A stretch of DNA of 6,367 nt from an uncultured Ruminococcus sp. (GCA_945867875.1 CAMBJF010000143.1:1-6367); one strand, 5' to 3'. Counted from the first letter of the stretch, positions 1-6,080 are shown. Notes: generated by a model not told the origin, from the sequence alone. A program made the numbers and translations.

Positions 1-38
1 GCATATCGTCGGCAGCGTCAGATGTGTATAAGAGACAG
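1..38. other. Nextera sequencing adapter left on contig end (synthetic)
   Basis: Positions 6-19 (TCGTCGGCAGCGTC) and 20-38 (AGATGTGTATAAGAGACAG) together match exactly the Illumina Nextera Read-1 adapter; the second part is the 19-bp Tn5 mosaic end. Positions 1-5 (GCATA) fit the last five bases of i5 index 506 (ACTGCATA, from memory), which lies directly before this adapter in library molecules. This is untrimmed library sequence, not genomic DNA. Real sequence begins at 39, and anything expected upstream, such as the -35 element of the nrd promoter, has been lost. Confidence 0.97.
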
Positions 39-40
39 AT

Positions 41-57
41 ATACTATAATTTAGTGT
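41..57. promoter_or_regulatory. Candidate degraded NrdR box
   Basis: Half sites ATACTATA (41-48) and TTTAGTGT (50-57) each match 7 of 8 bases of the half sites of an ACACTATA/TATAGTGT palindrome, but one extra base (A49) separates them. NrdR is the ATP-cone repressor of bacterial ribonucleotide reductase genes and usually binds two tandem boxes. This one is imperfect, and the 7-bp gap to the next box is shorter than the usual 15-16 bp, so it is a weak call alone. Confidence 0.35.
45..50 (+). promoter_or_regulatory. -10 box of probable nrdDG promoter (no -35 visible)
   Basis: A perfect TATAAT lies at 45-50, about 65 bases before the nrdD ATG, predicting a start of transcription near 57. A -35 hexamer at normal spacing would fall at about 22-27, inside the adapter, so the promoter cannot be confirmed. 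The hexamer lies inside the degraded NrdR-like palindrome at 41-57, as expected for a repressor that blocks polymerase. Confidence 0.45.
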
Positions 58-64
58 GCGAATT

Positions 65-80
65 TTGCTATATATTGTGT
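65..80. promoter_or_regulatory. Candidate NrdR box upstream of nrdD
   Basis: The 16-mer TTGCTATATATTGTGT matches the NrdR box consensus (acaCwAtATaTwGtgt, from memory) at 13 of 16 positions. The right half and the central AT core are perfect, and the three mismatches are at the outer left edge. It lies 35 bases before the nrdD ATG and downstream of the TATAAT, where NrdR would repress nrdDG when nucleotide pools are high. It covers the GTG at 79, which argues against that codon being the nrdD start. Confidence 0.6.
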
Positions 81-114
81 GTCCACGCTGATTATTCAGA
101 AAGACGGTTTTAAA

Positions 115-2361
115 ATGATAACTCATATCGTAAAAAGAGACGGAAGAAAAGATACATTCAATATTGAAAAGATAGCCAAGGCTATTTATAAGGCTGCCGA
201 AGCTGTTGGCGGCACTGACTATAATGCATCAATGGAGCTTGCTGTCAAGGTTTGCGACCTTTGCGAGGATATGTACGGTCGAAGCAGCACTCCCACTGTT
301 GAGCAGATACAGGACCTTGTTGAAAAGGTGCTTGTTGAAGAGGGCCACGCAAAAACTGCCAAGGCTTATATTCTCTACCGTTCTGATCGAACCCGTTCGC
401 GTGAGATGAATACAAAGCTGATGAAGATATATGAAAATCTTACCTTCAAAGCGGCCAAGGACAGTGACATCAAGCGTGAAAACGCCAATATCAACGGCGA
501 CACAGCTATGGGAACTATGTATAAATACGGCTCCGAGGGTGCAAAACAGTTTTACGAGATGTACGTTATCGACCCGAGAATTGCCAAGGCTCACGAGGAG
601 GGCGATATTCATATCCACGATATGGATTACTATACCCTTACCGCCACCTGCTGTCAGATCGACCTTATAAAGCTGTTCAAAGGCGGCTTTTCATCGGGTC
701 ACGGGCATCTGAGAGAGCCTAATGATATTTCGTCCTATGCGGCGCTTGCCTGCATTGCCATCGAAGCTGACCAGAATGATATGCACGGCGGACAGAGTGT
801 ACCGAATTTTGACTACGCAATGGCACAGGGCACGGCTAAAACCTACAGAAAAAAGTACAGAGAAAATGAGGCACGCTGTCTTGAACTTCTCTGCGGCTGC
901 GAAGATGCCGAAAAGACTGCCGAAAGAATAGCGGAAGAAATACTCTCGGAAAAGAATATTTTCCCTGTGCTTGATAATAATAACGGCTATAAAGAAGCGG
1001 AGCTTGAAAAGCTTCTTGCAATAACAGACGTGCAAACTGCTGAAAAGATACAGTCATATTGCCGTGAGGAAGCAGCAAAGGAAACCGATAAGGCTGTTTA
1101 TCAGGCCATGGAAGCTTTTATCCATAACCTTAATGTTATGAACAGCCGTGCAGGTGCACAGGTTCCTTTTTCTTCCATAAATTACGGAACAGACACCTCA
1201 TCTGAGGGCAGAATGGTCATAAAGAACGTGCTCCTTGCCAGTGAAGCGGGCATAGGGGACGGCGAAACTCCAATATTTCCCATTCATATTTTCAAGATAA
1301 AAGAGGGAATAAATTATAATCCGGGTGACCCGAATTATGATCTTTTTAAACTTGCGTGCAGAGTCTCTGCAAAAAGACTTTTCCCGAATTTCTCGTTTAT
1401 CGACGCTCCATTCAATCTGAAATATTATAAAAAGGGCGATTACAACACTGAAATTGCAACAATGGGGTGCAGGACAAGAGTTATCGGAAATTATTATGAC
1501 CATGACCGTGAGATCGTAACGGGAAGAGGAAATCTCAGCTTTACTTCCGTAAATCTCCCGAGACTTGCTATCAAGGCTAACGGAAATGTCGGTGCTTTTT
1601 TTGACAGCCTTGAGGAAATTATGGATATGGTCTGCGAACAGCTTATGCACAGATACCGCATTCAGGCTCAGAAAAAGGTGCGAAATTTTCCGTTCCTTAT
1701 GGGTCAGGGCGTGTGGATAGATTCGGAAAAGCTGAGACCCGATGATACTGTTGGTGAGGTCTTAAAACACGGAACACTGTCAATGGGATTTATCGGACTT
1801 GCAGAATGTCTCAAATCACTTATCGGAAAGCATCACGGCGAATCCGAGGAAGCACGTGCCCTTGGGCTTGAAATAATAACCCGAATGAGAAAGCGTATGG
1901 ACGAGGAAACTGTCAGAACAGGTATGAATTTCTCGCTGCTTGCCACTCCCGCAGAAGGGCTTTCAGGCAGGTTTGTACGTATTGACAGAAAGAAATTTGG
2001 CGTTATCAAGGGTGTTACCGACAAGGATTATTATACAAATTCGTTCCACGTACCTGTTTACTACAAGCTCAGCGCATTTGAAAAGATACGCATAGAAGCA
2101 CCGTATCACGAGCTCACCAACGGCGGTCATATCAGCTATGTTGAGCTTGACGGCGACCCTATGAACAACCTTGAAGCATTTGAAAAAATAGTCCGCTGTA
2201 TGAAGGAAGCGGGCATCGGCTACGGCTCCATAAATCACCCCGTTGACAGAGACCCGGTATGCGGCTACACGGGTATTATTGGAGATGTGTGCCCCAAATG
2301 CGGCAGACGTGAGGAAGAGCACGGATATGTTCACGAAAGGATAAGAAGAATTGCAGAATGA
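115..2361 (+). CDS. nrdD: Anaerobic (class III) ribonucleoside-triphosphate reductase
   Basis: Oxygen-sensitive glycyl-radical enzyme that reduces ribonucleoside triphosphates to dNTPs in the cytoplasm. From ATG 115 the product is 748 aa. An N-terminal ATP-cone regulatory domain (about 1-95, with VKRDGRKDTFNIEK) is followed by the reductase barrel. The Cys179-Cys180 pair (TATCCQID) and Cys452 (ATMGCRT) correspond to the radical-pathway and thiyl cysteines of the family. FPNFSFIDAPFN and SFTSVNLPRLAI are typical NrdD segments. Gly717 in VCGYTG is the expected glycyl-radical residue, 31 residues from the C-terminus. The reading frame stays open back to GTG 79, but that codon lies inside the NrdR-like box. 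ATG 115 gives the usual family N-terminus and has a modest ribosome site, AGAAAGACGG (98-107), 7 bases upstream. The only CxxC near the glycyl motif is Cys726/Cys729, on its C-terminal side, whereas E. coli and T4 NrdD have two CxxC pairs before it. First gene of a probable nrdD-nrdG-lipoprotein operon. Confidence 0.97.
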   Translation: MITHIVKRDGRKDTFNIEKIAKAIYKAAEAVGGTDYNASMELAVKVCDLCEDMYGRSSTPTVEQIQDLVEKVLVEEGHAKTAKAYILYRSDRTRSREMNTKLMKIYENLTFKAAKDSDIKRENANINGDTAMGTMYKYGSEGAKQFYEMYVIDPRIAKAHEEGDIHIHDMDYYTLTATCCQIDLIKLFKGGFSSGHGHLREPNDISSYAALACIAIEADQNDMHGGQSVPNFDYAMAQGTAKTYRKKYRENEARCLELLCGCEDAEKTAERIAEEILSEKNIFPVLDNNNGYKEAELEKLLAITDVQTAEKIQSYCREEAAKETDKAVYQAMEAFIHNLNVMNSRAGAQVPFSSINYGTDTSSEGRMVIKNVLLASEAGIGDGETPIFPIHIFKIKEGINYNPGDPNYDLFKLACRVSAKRLFPNFSFIDAPFNLKYYKKGDYNTEIATMGCRTRVIGNYYDHDREIVTGRGNLSFTSVNLPRLAIKANGNVGAFFDSLEEIMDMVCEQLMHRYRIQAQKKVRNFPFLMGQGVWIDSEKLRPDDTVGEVLKHGTLSMGFIGLAECLKSLIGKHHGESEEARALGLEIITRMRKRMDEETVRTGMNFSLLATPAEGLSGRFVRIDRKKFGVIKGVTDKDYYTNSFHVPVYYKLSAFEKIRIEAPYHELTNGGHISYVELDGDPMNNLEAFEKIVRCMKEAGIGYGSINHPVDRDPVCGYTGIIGDVCPKCGRREEEHGYVHERIRRIAE
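2336..2341 (+). promoter_or_regulatory. Ribosome binding site deciding the nrdG TTG start
   Basis: AAAGGA lies inside the 3' end of nrdD, 9 bases before TTG 2351. It is the best Shine-Dalgarno match in the region and favours TTG 2351 over TTG 2363, which has no ribosome site at a useful distance. Confidence 0.6.
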
Positions 2362-2875
2362 TTTGGAAAGTGCCCGCCTGCGAATTGCGGGTATAACTGA
2401 TGATTCGATTGTTGACGGTCCGGGGATAAGGCTCACTGTATTTGTGCAGGGCTGTCCCCATAACTGCGAGGGCTGTCACAACCCGCAGACCCACGATTTC
2501 TCAGCAGGTGTTGATATGACTGTGGACGAAATTATGGATAGGATAAACGCTAATCCGCTCCTTGACGGAGTTACATTCAGCGGGGGAGAGCCGTTCTGTC
2601 AGGCAGAGGCATTGTCAGAACTCGGTCAGATGGTGCATAAAAAAGGACTGAATGTTGTCACCTACAGTGGGTACACATATGAATATCTGAGAAAAAATTC
2701 AGACAGTGAAAATAATTTCGGCAAACTGCTTGATGTAAGCGATTATCTTGTTGACGGTCCATTTATCCAAGCGCAGAAGGATATGCTGCTTAAATTCAGA
2801 GGAAGCAGGAACCAGCGAATAATTGATGTAAAAAAGTCAGAGGAAATCGGCTCGGCTGTTACGGCAAAAATATAA
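2351..2875 (+). CDS. nrdG: Anaerobic ribonucleotide reductase activating protein (radical SAM)
   Basis: Radical-SAM activase that uses a [4Fe-4S] cluster and S-adenosylmethionine to generate the glycyl radical on NrdD. From TTG 2351 the product is 174 aa, normal for the family. The cluster motif CX3CX2C is Cys35, Cys39 and Cys42 (GCPHNCEGCHNP). The preceding IVDGPGIRLTVFVQ and the SAM-binding GVTFSGGEP (GGE motif about 78-80) are both classic. The reading frame overlaps nrdD by 11 bases, which suggests translational coupling. No in-frame ATG exists near the N-terminus. The ATG at 2358, in an ATGA overlap with the nrdD stop, is out of frame and closes after 12 codons. TTG 2363 (170 aa) is the alternative start and would place RLRIAGI nearer the N-terminus, as in many homologues, but lacks a ribosome site. 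Confidence 0.95.
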   Translation: MQNDLESARLRIAGITDDSIVDGPGIRLTVFVQGCPHNCEGCHNPQTHDFSAGVDMTVDEIMDRINANPLLDGVTFSGGEPFCQAEALSELGQMVHKKGLNVVTYSGYTYEYLRKNSDSENNFGKLLDVSDYLVDGPFIQAQKDMLLKFRGSRNQRIIDVKKSEEIGSAVTAKI

Positions 2876-2887
2876 AGGAAAGAGGTG
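2875..2887 (+). promoter_or_regulatory. Ribosome binding site for the binding-protein lipoprotein
   Basis: Purine-rich AAGGAAAGAGGTG ends 4 bases before ATG 2892 and begins at the last base of the nrdG stop codon. It supports efficient translation from this ATG as part of the same transcript. Confidence 0.65.
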
Positions 2888-2891
2888 CAGT

Positions 2892-4490
2892 ATGAACAGG
2901 AAGACGCTTTTTTTTACAGCGGCTCTTGCCGTGCTGTTCCTTTGTGCCTGCGGCGGCGATGATGACGGCTCCGACGGCGAATTTTATGCTGTTATTTCCT
3001 CAAATCCCGATAATCTTGACCCGCAGATGGCTGAGGATAAGTCATCAATGTTCGTCATAAGAAACACATATGCTCTGCTTATGGACACTGACGGAAGCGG
3101 CAGACTTATTAATGGTGCCGCCAAAAGCTATACCGTTTCCGATGACGGGCTTACCTATACATTCAAGCTCAGAGACAGACTTTTCTGGTTCGGAATGAGC
3201 GGAACAAACGGTGTGCCTCTTACTGCCTATGACTATGAATATGCATTTCAAAGAATATTCGATGCCGATACCCATTCGCCATATGTTGACTTTTTTTCCT
3301 GCATAAAAAACAGCAAGGCAGTTTACGGGGGCGGCAAAAGCCGATACGAGCTTGGTGTTAAAGCTATAGATAATGAAACGCTTGTGATCGAGCTTGAATA
3401 TCCAAATTGCGATTTTTTGAAACTCCTGTCACATACAGCCGCAGCGCCCTGCAACGAAGAATTATTTTTAGCAACAAACGGTAGGTATGGCCTGTCTGCG
3501 GCTGACACATATTCCTGCGGTGCTTTTTATATCAGCGACTGGAATTATGACCCGTACTGGAACGATAATCACGTCACACTTGAAAGGATAAACAGCAATT
3601 CCGACGAGGGCTACAAAACATATCCGCAGCTTGTGAACATTATAATTTCCAATGACAGAAAAGGTGCGGAAAAATCTAAAAATTTTGAGAGCGATGCATA
3701 TATCGCTGAAAACATAGGGGAATATGACACGTCTGTTGCCAAGGATTATGATGTCACCGAATATATTTGCGGCACAACCTGCTTATTTTTGAATTCCGGT
3801 TTTGAGCCGTTCAGTGATATTGAAACGAGAAAAGCACTGCTCAGTTCTATTGATAAAAAGTCAATGGAAAATGAGCTCAGCGATGACTCTATTCTCGCTT
3901 GGGACATTGTTCCCGAAGCTATAATCACGGCAAACAAAAGCTTCAGAGAGCTTTTTCCCGTATCGGAACGGAGTATGCTCGGTTCTGCGGCAAAGTGGAA
4001 AGCCACTGTGGAACTATATCCAACAATAGATTTCAACAGCAGCATTTTACTTGCTTCGGACTCTCTCAAATCCCAGTCTGTGCCGTATTATATTATTTCA
4101 GAGTTTGAGAAAAATCTTGAGCTTTACTGTTCGCCTGTTTTTATGAATGAATCTGATTTTGAAAAATCAATAAGGGCAGGGGAGGAAAGCTTATTTATTG
4201 ATACCATTTACGGAAGTTATAATCTTTCTGAGGAATTTCTGAGCCGAATATATTCGGTCTGTGGATTTGAAGATGATGAAATTGACAATGATATCATTCA
4301 GATGCAGAGATGTTCTGACTTGAATGAAAAAAAGGATATGATACGAAAGACAGAAAATGCTCTTATTGACAATGCATATCTTCTTCCTATTTCATACGAA
4401 AAAAAATATCTGCTTACTCTAAACGATTCAAAGGATATTTACTTTGATCCATACACTGAAAGTATGTTTTTTAAATATGCTAAAAAATAA
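2892..4490 (+). CDS. ABC transporter substrate-binding lipoprotein, OppA/DppA (SBP_bac_5) type
   Basis: Predicted extracellular solute-binding protein, membrane-anchored by lipid, that captures a peptide or similar small solute for an ABC importer. The 532-aa product has a type II signal peptide: MNRK, a hydrophobic stretch, then lipobox LCAC with Cys20 as the lipidated residue, followed by an acidic GGDDDGSDGE linker. Family signatures are SNPDNLDPQ near 37-45, YTFKLRDRLFW with LTAYDYEYAFQRIFD and SPYVDFF (about 88-135), and VRKALSxxIDR-like TRKALLSSIDKKSMENE followed by IVPEAI (about 310-340). The LLPISYEKKYLL stretch near the C-terminus is also typical. The stretch between about 345 and 450 is less recognisable. 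The gene begins 16 bases after nrdG on the same strand with no terminator between, so it is probably co-transcribed. No permease or ATPase gene follows; the next feature is a tRNA with its own promoter. The ligand cannot be predicted. Confidence 0.88.
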   Translation: MNRKTLFFTAALAVLFLCACGGDDDGSDGEFYAVISSNPDNLDPQMAEDKSSMFVIRNTYALLMDTDGSGRLINGAAKSYTVSDDGLTYTFKLRDRLFWFGMSGTNGVPLTAYDYEYAFQRIFDADTHSPYVDFFSCIKNSKAVYGGGKSRYELGVKAIDNETLVIELEYPNCDFLKLLSHTAAAPCNEELFLATNGRYGLSAADTYSCGAFYISDWNYDPYWNDNHVTLERINSNSDEGYKTYPQLVNIIISNDRKGAEKSKNFESDAYIAENIGEYDTSVAKDYDVTEYICGTTCLFLNSGFEPFSDIETRKALLSSIDKKSMENELSDDSILAWDIVPEAIITANKSFRELFPVSERSMLGSAAKWKATVELYPTIDFNSSILLASDSLKSQSVPYYIISEFEKNLELYCSPVFMNESDFEKSIRAGEESLFIDTIYGSYNLSEEFLSRIYSVCGFEDDEIDNDIIQMQRCSDLNEKKDMIRKTENALIDNAYLLPISYEKKYLLTLNDSKDIYFDPYTESMFFKYAKK

Positions 4491-4523
4491 TTTGTTAAAG
4501 AAATGTAAAATTATACTATTAGC

Positions 4524-4552
4524 TTGACAAATTTGAAATAAAGGTGTATAAT
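4524..4552 (+). promoter_or_regulatory. Consensus sigma-70/SigA promoter for tRNA-Leu
   Basis: TTGACA (4524-4529) and TATAAT (4547-4552) are both perfect and are separated by 17 bp. Transcription would start near 4559, about five bases before the tRNA. There is no recognisable terminator between the lipoprotein stop at 4490 and this promoter, so operon transcripts may read through the tRNA to the terminator at 4672-4708. Confidence 0.92.
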
Positions 4553-4563
4553 AAATAAGTAAT

Positions 4564-4650
4564 GCGGATATGGCGGAATCGGCAGACGCGCTAGATTCAG
4601 GTTCTAGTGGTAGCAATACCGTGTGTGTTCAAGTCACATTATCCGCACCA
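4564..4650 (+). tRNA. tRNA-Leu, anticodon CAG
   Basis: Complete 87-nt class II tRNA. The acceptor arm GCGGATA (4564-4570) pairs with TATCCGC ahead of discriminator A and an encoded CCA (4648-4650). The anticodon stem CTAGA/TCTAG encloses loop TTCAGGT with anticodon CAG at 4598-4600, reading CUG leucine codons. The long variable arm GGTA-GCAA-TACC is diagnostic for tRNA-Leu/Ser, and the T loop is TTCAAGT. The integrase gene beginning about 90 bases downstream makes this tRNA a likely integration target. Its anticodon-stem/variable region shares GTTCTAGTG (4601-4609) with the sequence just past the integrase stop. Confidence 0.97.
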
Positions 4651-4671
4651 CGGCTTGACGAAGCCATTTAA

Positions 4672-4708
4672 AGCCCCTTACGGTATGAGCTGTAAGGGGC
4701 TGTTTTTT
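4672..4708 (+). terminator. Intrinsic terminator after tRNA-Leu
   Basis: AGCCCCTTAC (4672-4681) and GTAAGGGGCT (4692-4701) form a perfect 10-bp stem with a 10-nt loop, followed by G and six T (4703-4708). On the minus strand the same stem is preceded by AAAAAAC and followed by TTTAAA, so it may also serve as a weaker bidirectional terminator for the convergent integrase gene. Confidence 0.92.
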
Positions 4709-4725
4709 GGTTTACTTTTTTTCCA

Positions 4726-4734
4726 GTTCTAGTG
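4726..4734. repeat. Att-core-like copy of a tRNA-Leu segment
   Basis: GTTCTAGTG here repeats positions 4601-4609 of the tRNA (3' side of the anticodon stem into the variable arm). Similarity extends on both sides: TTC five bases before each copy, and CAAT after each if one gap is allowed. The copy lies five bases past the integrase stop codon, a usual place for an attachment site. A 9-bp match between two such short regions could arise by chance a few percent of the time, so this is a candidate only. Confidence 0.3.
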
Positions 4735-4738
4735 CATA

Positions 4739-5632
4739 TCAATCATATTTCAGACGGTCGGCGGCGGCTTTCATTTGGTCGAATGTAGAGTGAACATAAA
4801 TAGCTGTTGTGTTAATGCTTGAATGTCCGAGCATACGGCGGGTAGTCTCAATGTCTGTGCCGTTCTGTATGAGATGCGTTGCGTATGTGTGTCTGAGCTT
4901 GTGTGGGGATATGTAGGGGATATTCGGATATATCTCCTGCCGCTCCTTGTAGAATTGTCTGTAGTGAGTGTGATACGCTGTGAATGAAAGCGGCTCACCC
5001 TTTTCATTATGGAACACAAAGCCTTTTGTTGACCCGTCCCGTATTTGTATTTCGGATAATATGCGGCGGCTCTCATCACACAAGGGTACACGCCTGTCGG
5101 CTCCGCTTTTGGTGCTGTGCTTGATTTTGGGGTGTCCTTTGCTGTTTACAAGGGTCTGACATACAAGTATATATCCCTCTTGAAAATTGATGTTCTCCCA
5201 CGTCAGAGCAAGGAGCTCTCCACGTCTGAGACCCGTCCAGAGTTCAAGCTTGAACATCAGTATGTCGGGTGTCTCCTCTTCAAACAGCAGGTGTTTAAGC
5301 TGTGCAGAGGTAAGGAGCGTTATGTCCTTTTTGACGTTCCTAGGTGGCTTTATCTTTTCGGCGGCATTTTTTGTCACGTACTCATTGAGCACCGCTTCAT
5401 TAAGACAACGTTTCAGCAGGAAGTACACTTTTCTCTGCCTGCTTGCACTGTAGTTTTTGGCGGTATTCAAACACCGCTGAATGTGTATAGGCTTTATCTT
5501 TTCAAGCTCCATATTGGCGATAGGGTAGTAGTGCCGTTTAAAAATTATCTTGTATTCAGTGGCACAATCATAGGAGAGAACACCCTCGCAATATGTCTCG
5601 TAAAATTCATCAAACCATTCTGAGAAAATCAT
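4739..5632 (-). CDS. Tyrosine recombinase / phage-type integrase
   Basis: Site-specific recombinase expected to integrate and excise a mobile element through a phosphotyrosyl intermediate. The 297-aa product has an N-terminal core-binding (SAM-like) domain (about 1-100) and a C-terminal catalytic domain. All active-site residues are present: Arg136 (WTGLRRGEL), Lys175 (TKSGADRRVPL), His244 and Arg247 (SPHKLRHTYATHL), His270 (MLGHSS) and nucleophile Tyr279 (TAIYVH). It is much shorter than Tn916 Int (about 405 aa) and lacks that protein's N-terminal arm-binding domain. ATG 5632 is supported by AGAAAGGA (5639-5646 on the minus strand), 6 bases upstream. The gene converges on tRNA-Leu(CAG), about 90 bases from the tRNA end, the normal layout for an element integrated at a tRNA. 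No excisionase gene is evident within the window. The catalytic core looks intact, so activity is plausible. Confidence 0.95.
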   Translation of the reverse strand: MIFSEWFDEFYETYCEGVLSYDCATEYKIIFKRHYYPIANMELEKIKPIHIQRCLNTAKNYSASRQRKVYFLLKRCLNEAVLNEYVTKNAAEKIKPPRNVKKDITLLTSAQLKHLLFEEETPDILMFKLELWTGLRRGELLALTWENINFQEGYILVCQTLVNSKGHPKIKHSTKSGADRRVPLCDESRRILSEIQIRDGSTKGFVFHNEKGEPLSFTAYHTHYRQFYKERQEIYPNIPYISPHKLRHTYATHLIQNGTDIETTRRMLGHSSINTTAIYVHSTFDQMKAAADRLKYD

Positions 5633-5674
5633 TGTTTATCCTTTCTGTTTCATTTATGCCTGCCGCAACCCCCG

Positions 5675-5692
5675 ACCCCTTGCGATAGGGGT
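5675..5692. repeat. Inverted repeat in the integrase leader
   Basis: ACCCCT (5675-5680) and AGGGGT (5687-5692) are perfect arms around a 6-nt loop. AACCCC (5667-5672) could pair instead with GGGGTT (5688-5693). It lies 43-60 bases upstream of the integrase ATG, with no T-tract on either strand that would make it a terminator. In an integrase transcript it would be a leader hairpin. Confidence 0.5.
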
Positions 5693-5741
5693 TTGAGTGT
5701 TTGGCTTAGACCGTTCACATAAACTTGACATTAACTTTGCA

Positions 5742-5761
5742 GACTCCTCCAAGACTTCCAA
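5742..5761. repeat. Imperfect tandem direct repeat beside the GC-rich hairpin
   Basis: GACTCCTCCAA (5742-5752) is followed directly by GACTTCCAA (5753-5761), giving TCCAAG twice at 9-bp spacing. Short direct repeats flush against a hairpin are common at protein-binding sites such as accessory recombination or relaxosome sites, but with two copies only the call is modest. Confidence 0.4.
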
Positions 5762-5762
5762 G

Positions 5763-5800
5763 GGGGTGTGCGTTTTCTGCAGCTAAGGGGAAACGCCCCC
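5763..5800. repeat. Strong GC-rich stem-loop upstream of int
   Basis: GGGG (5763-5766) pairs with CCCC (5797-5800), and GCGTTTTC (5770-5777) pairs with GGAAACGC (5789-5796) with one T-G wobble. A three-base bulge TGT (5767-5769) interrupts the stem, and the loop is 11 nt. No T-run follows on either strand, so it is not a normal terminator. Combined with the adjacent repeats it could be an origin-of-transfer-type structure, a recombination accessory site or an RNA leader. Confidence 0.6.
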
Positions 5801-5907
5801 AGTGTGCCGAACATTTACGATAATCTGTTACTGCGTGGGTGATTTTTGTTACATCACGAATTTAATAAGGATGAAGATTGTAATACAAATAAAGTCGGTA
5901 AAAATTA

Positions 5908-6030
5908 ATGTTCATGATTGTAATTGTAACGGTGCGCAAAGTATACGCATATTGCTTAACAGCGAAATGGGCGTCCATCGGCAGCGGTTCGGACTGGAGC
6001 TGGTTCAATGTTGACTGGCTCCCGTTCTGA
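5908..6030 (+). CDS. Candidate 40-aa Trp-rich small ORF (doubtful)
   Basis: ATG 5908 opens a 40-aa frame closed by TGA 6028, with an in-frame stop at 5899. The N-terminal stretch is hydrophobic (MFMIVIVTV) and the C-terminus holds four Trp (WASIGSGSDWSWFNVDWLPF). It has no close relative that I recognise. The ribosome site is weak (only AAAGTCGG at 5891-5898), and two other frames overlap it: 48 codons at 5871-6014 on the same strand, and 95 codons from a GTG at 6149 on the minus strand. It could be a real small peptide, the tail of a decayed gene, or chance. Confidence 0.25.
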   Translation: MFMIVIVTVRKVYAYCLTAKWASIGSGSDWSWFNVDWLPF

Positions 6031-6080
6031 ATACTGTTTAATTTTTGCATAGTTTTAATTAACGTAGTATGGATATTATA

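Noticed and set aside
79..114. GTG 79 as the nrdD start, adding 12 residues
   Set aside because: The codon lies in the NrdR-like palindrome, has no ribosome site, and the extra residues precede the normal family N-terminus at ATG 115.
229..618. Long minus-strand open frames inside nrdD (also 691-1035, 1198-1650 and 1963-2436)
   Set aside because: They are antisense to a well-recognised NrdD, resemble no protein family, and reflect codon-usage shadowing.
4521..4532. AGCTTGACAAAT repeated at 4521-4532 and 6286-6297 as a possible attachment or insertion repeat
   Set aside because: Both copies contain the -35 hexamer of a good promoter at 17-bp spacing, which explains most of the identity.
5117..5623. 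168-codon plus-strand frame opposite the integrase
   Set aside because: The minus-strand integrase has all catalytic residues in order, and the plus-strand reading resembles nothing and has no ribosome site.
5721..5753. TTGACA at 5725-5730 as a plus-strand promoter
   Set aside because: No -10-like hexamer occurs at 16-18 bp spacing (TCCAAG at 17 bp).
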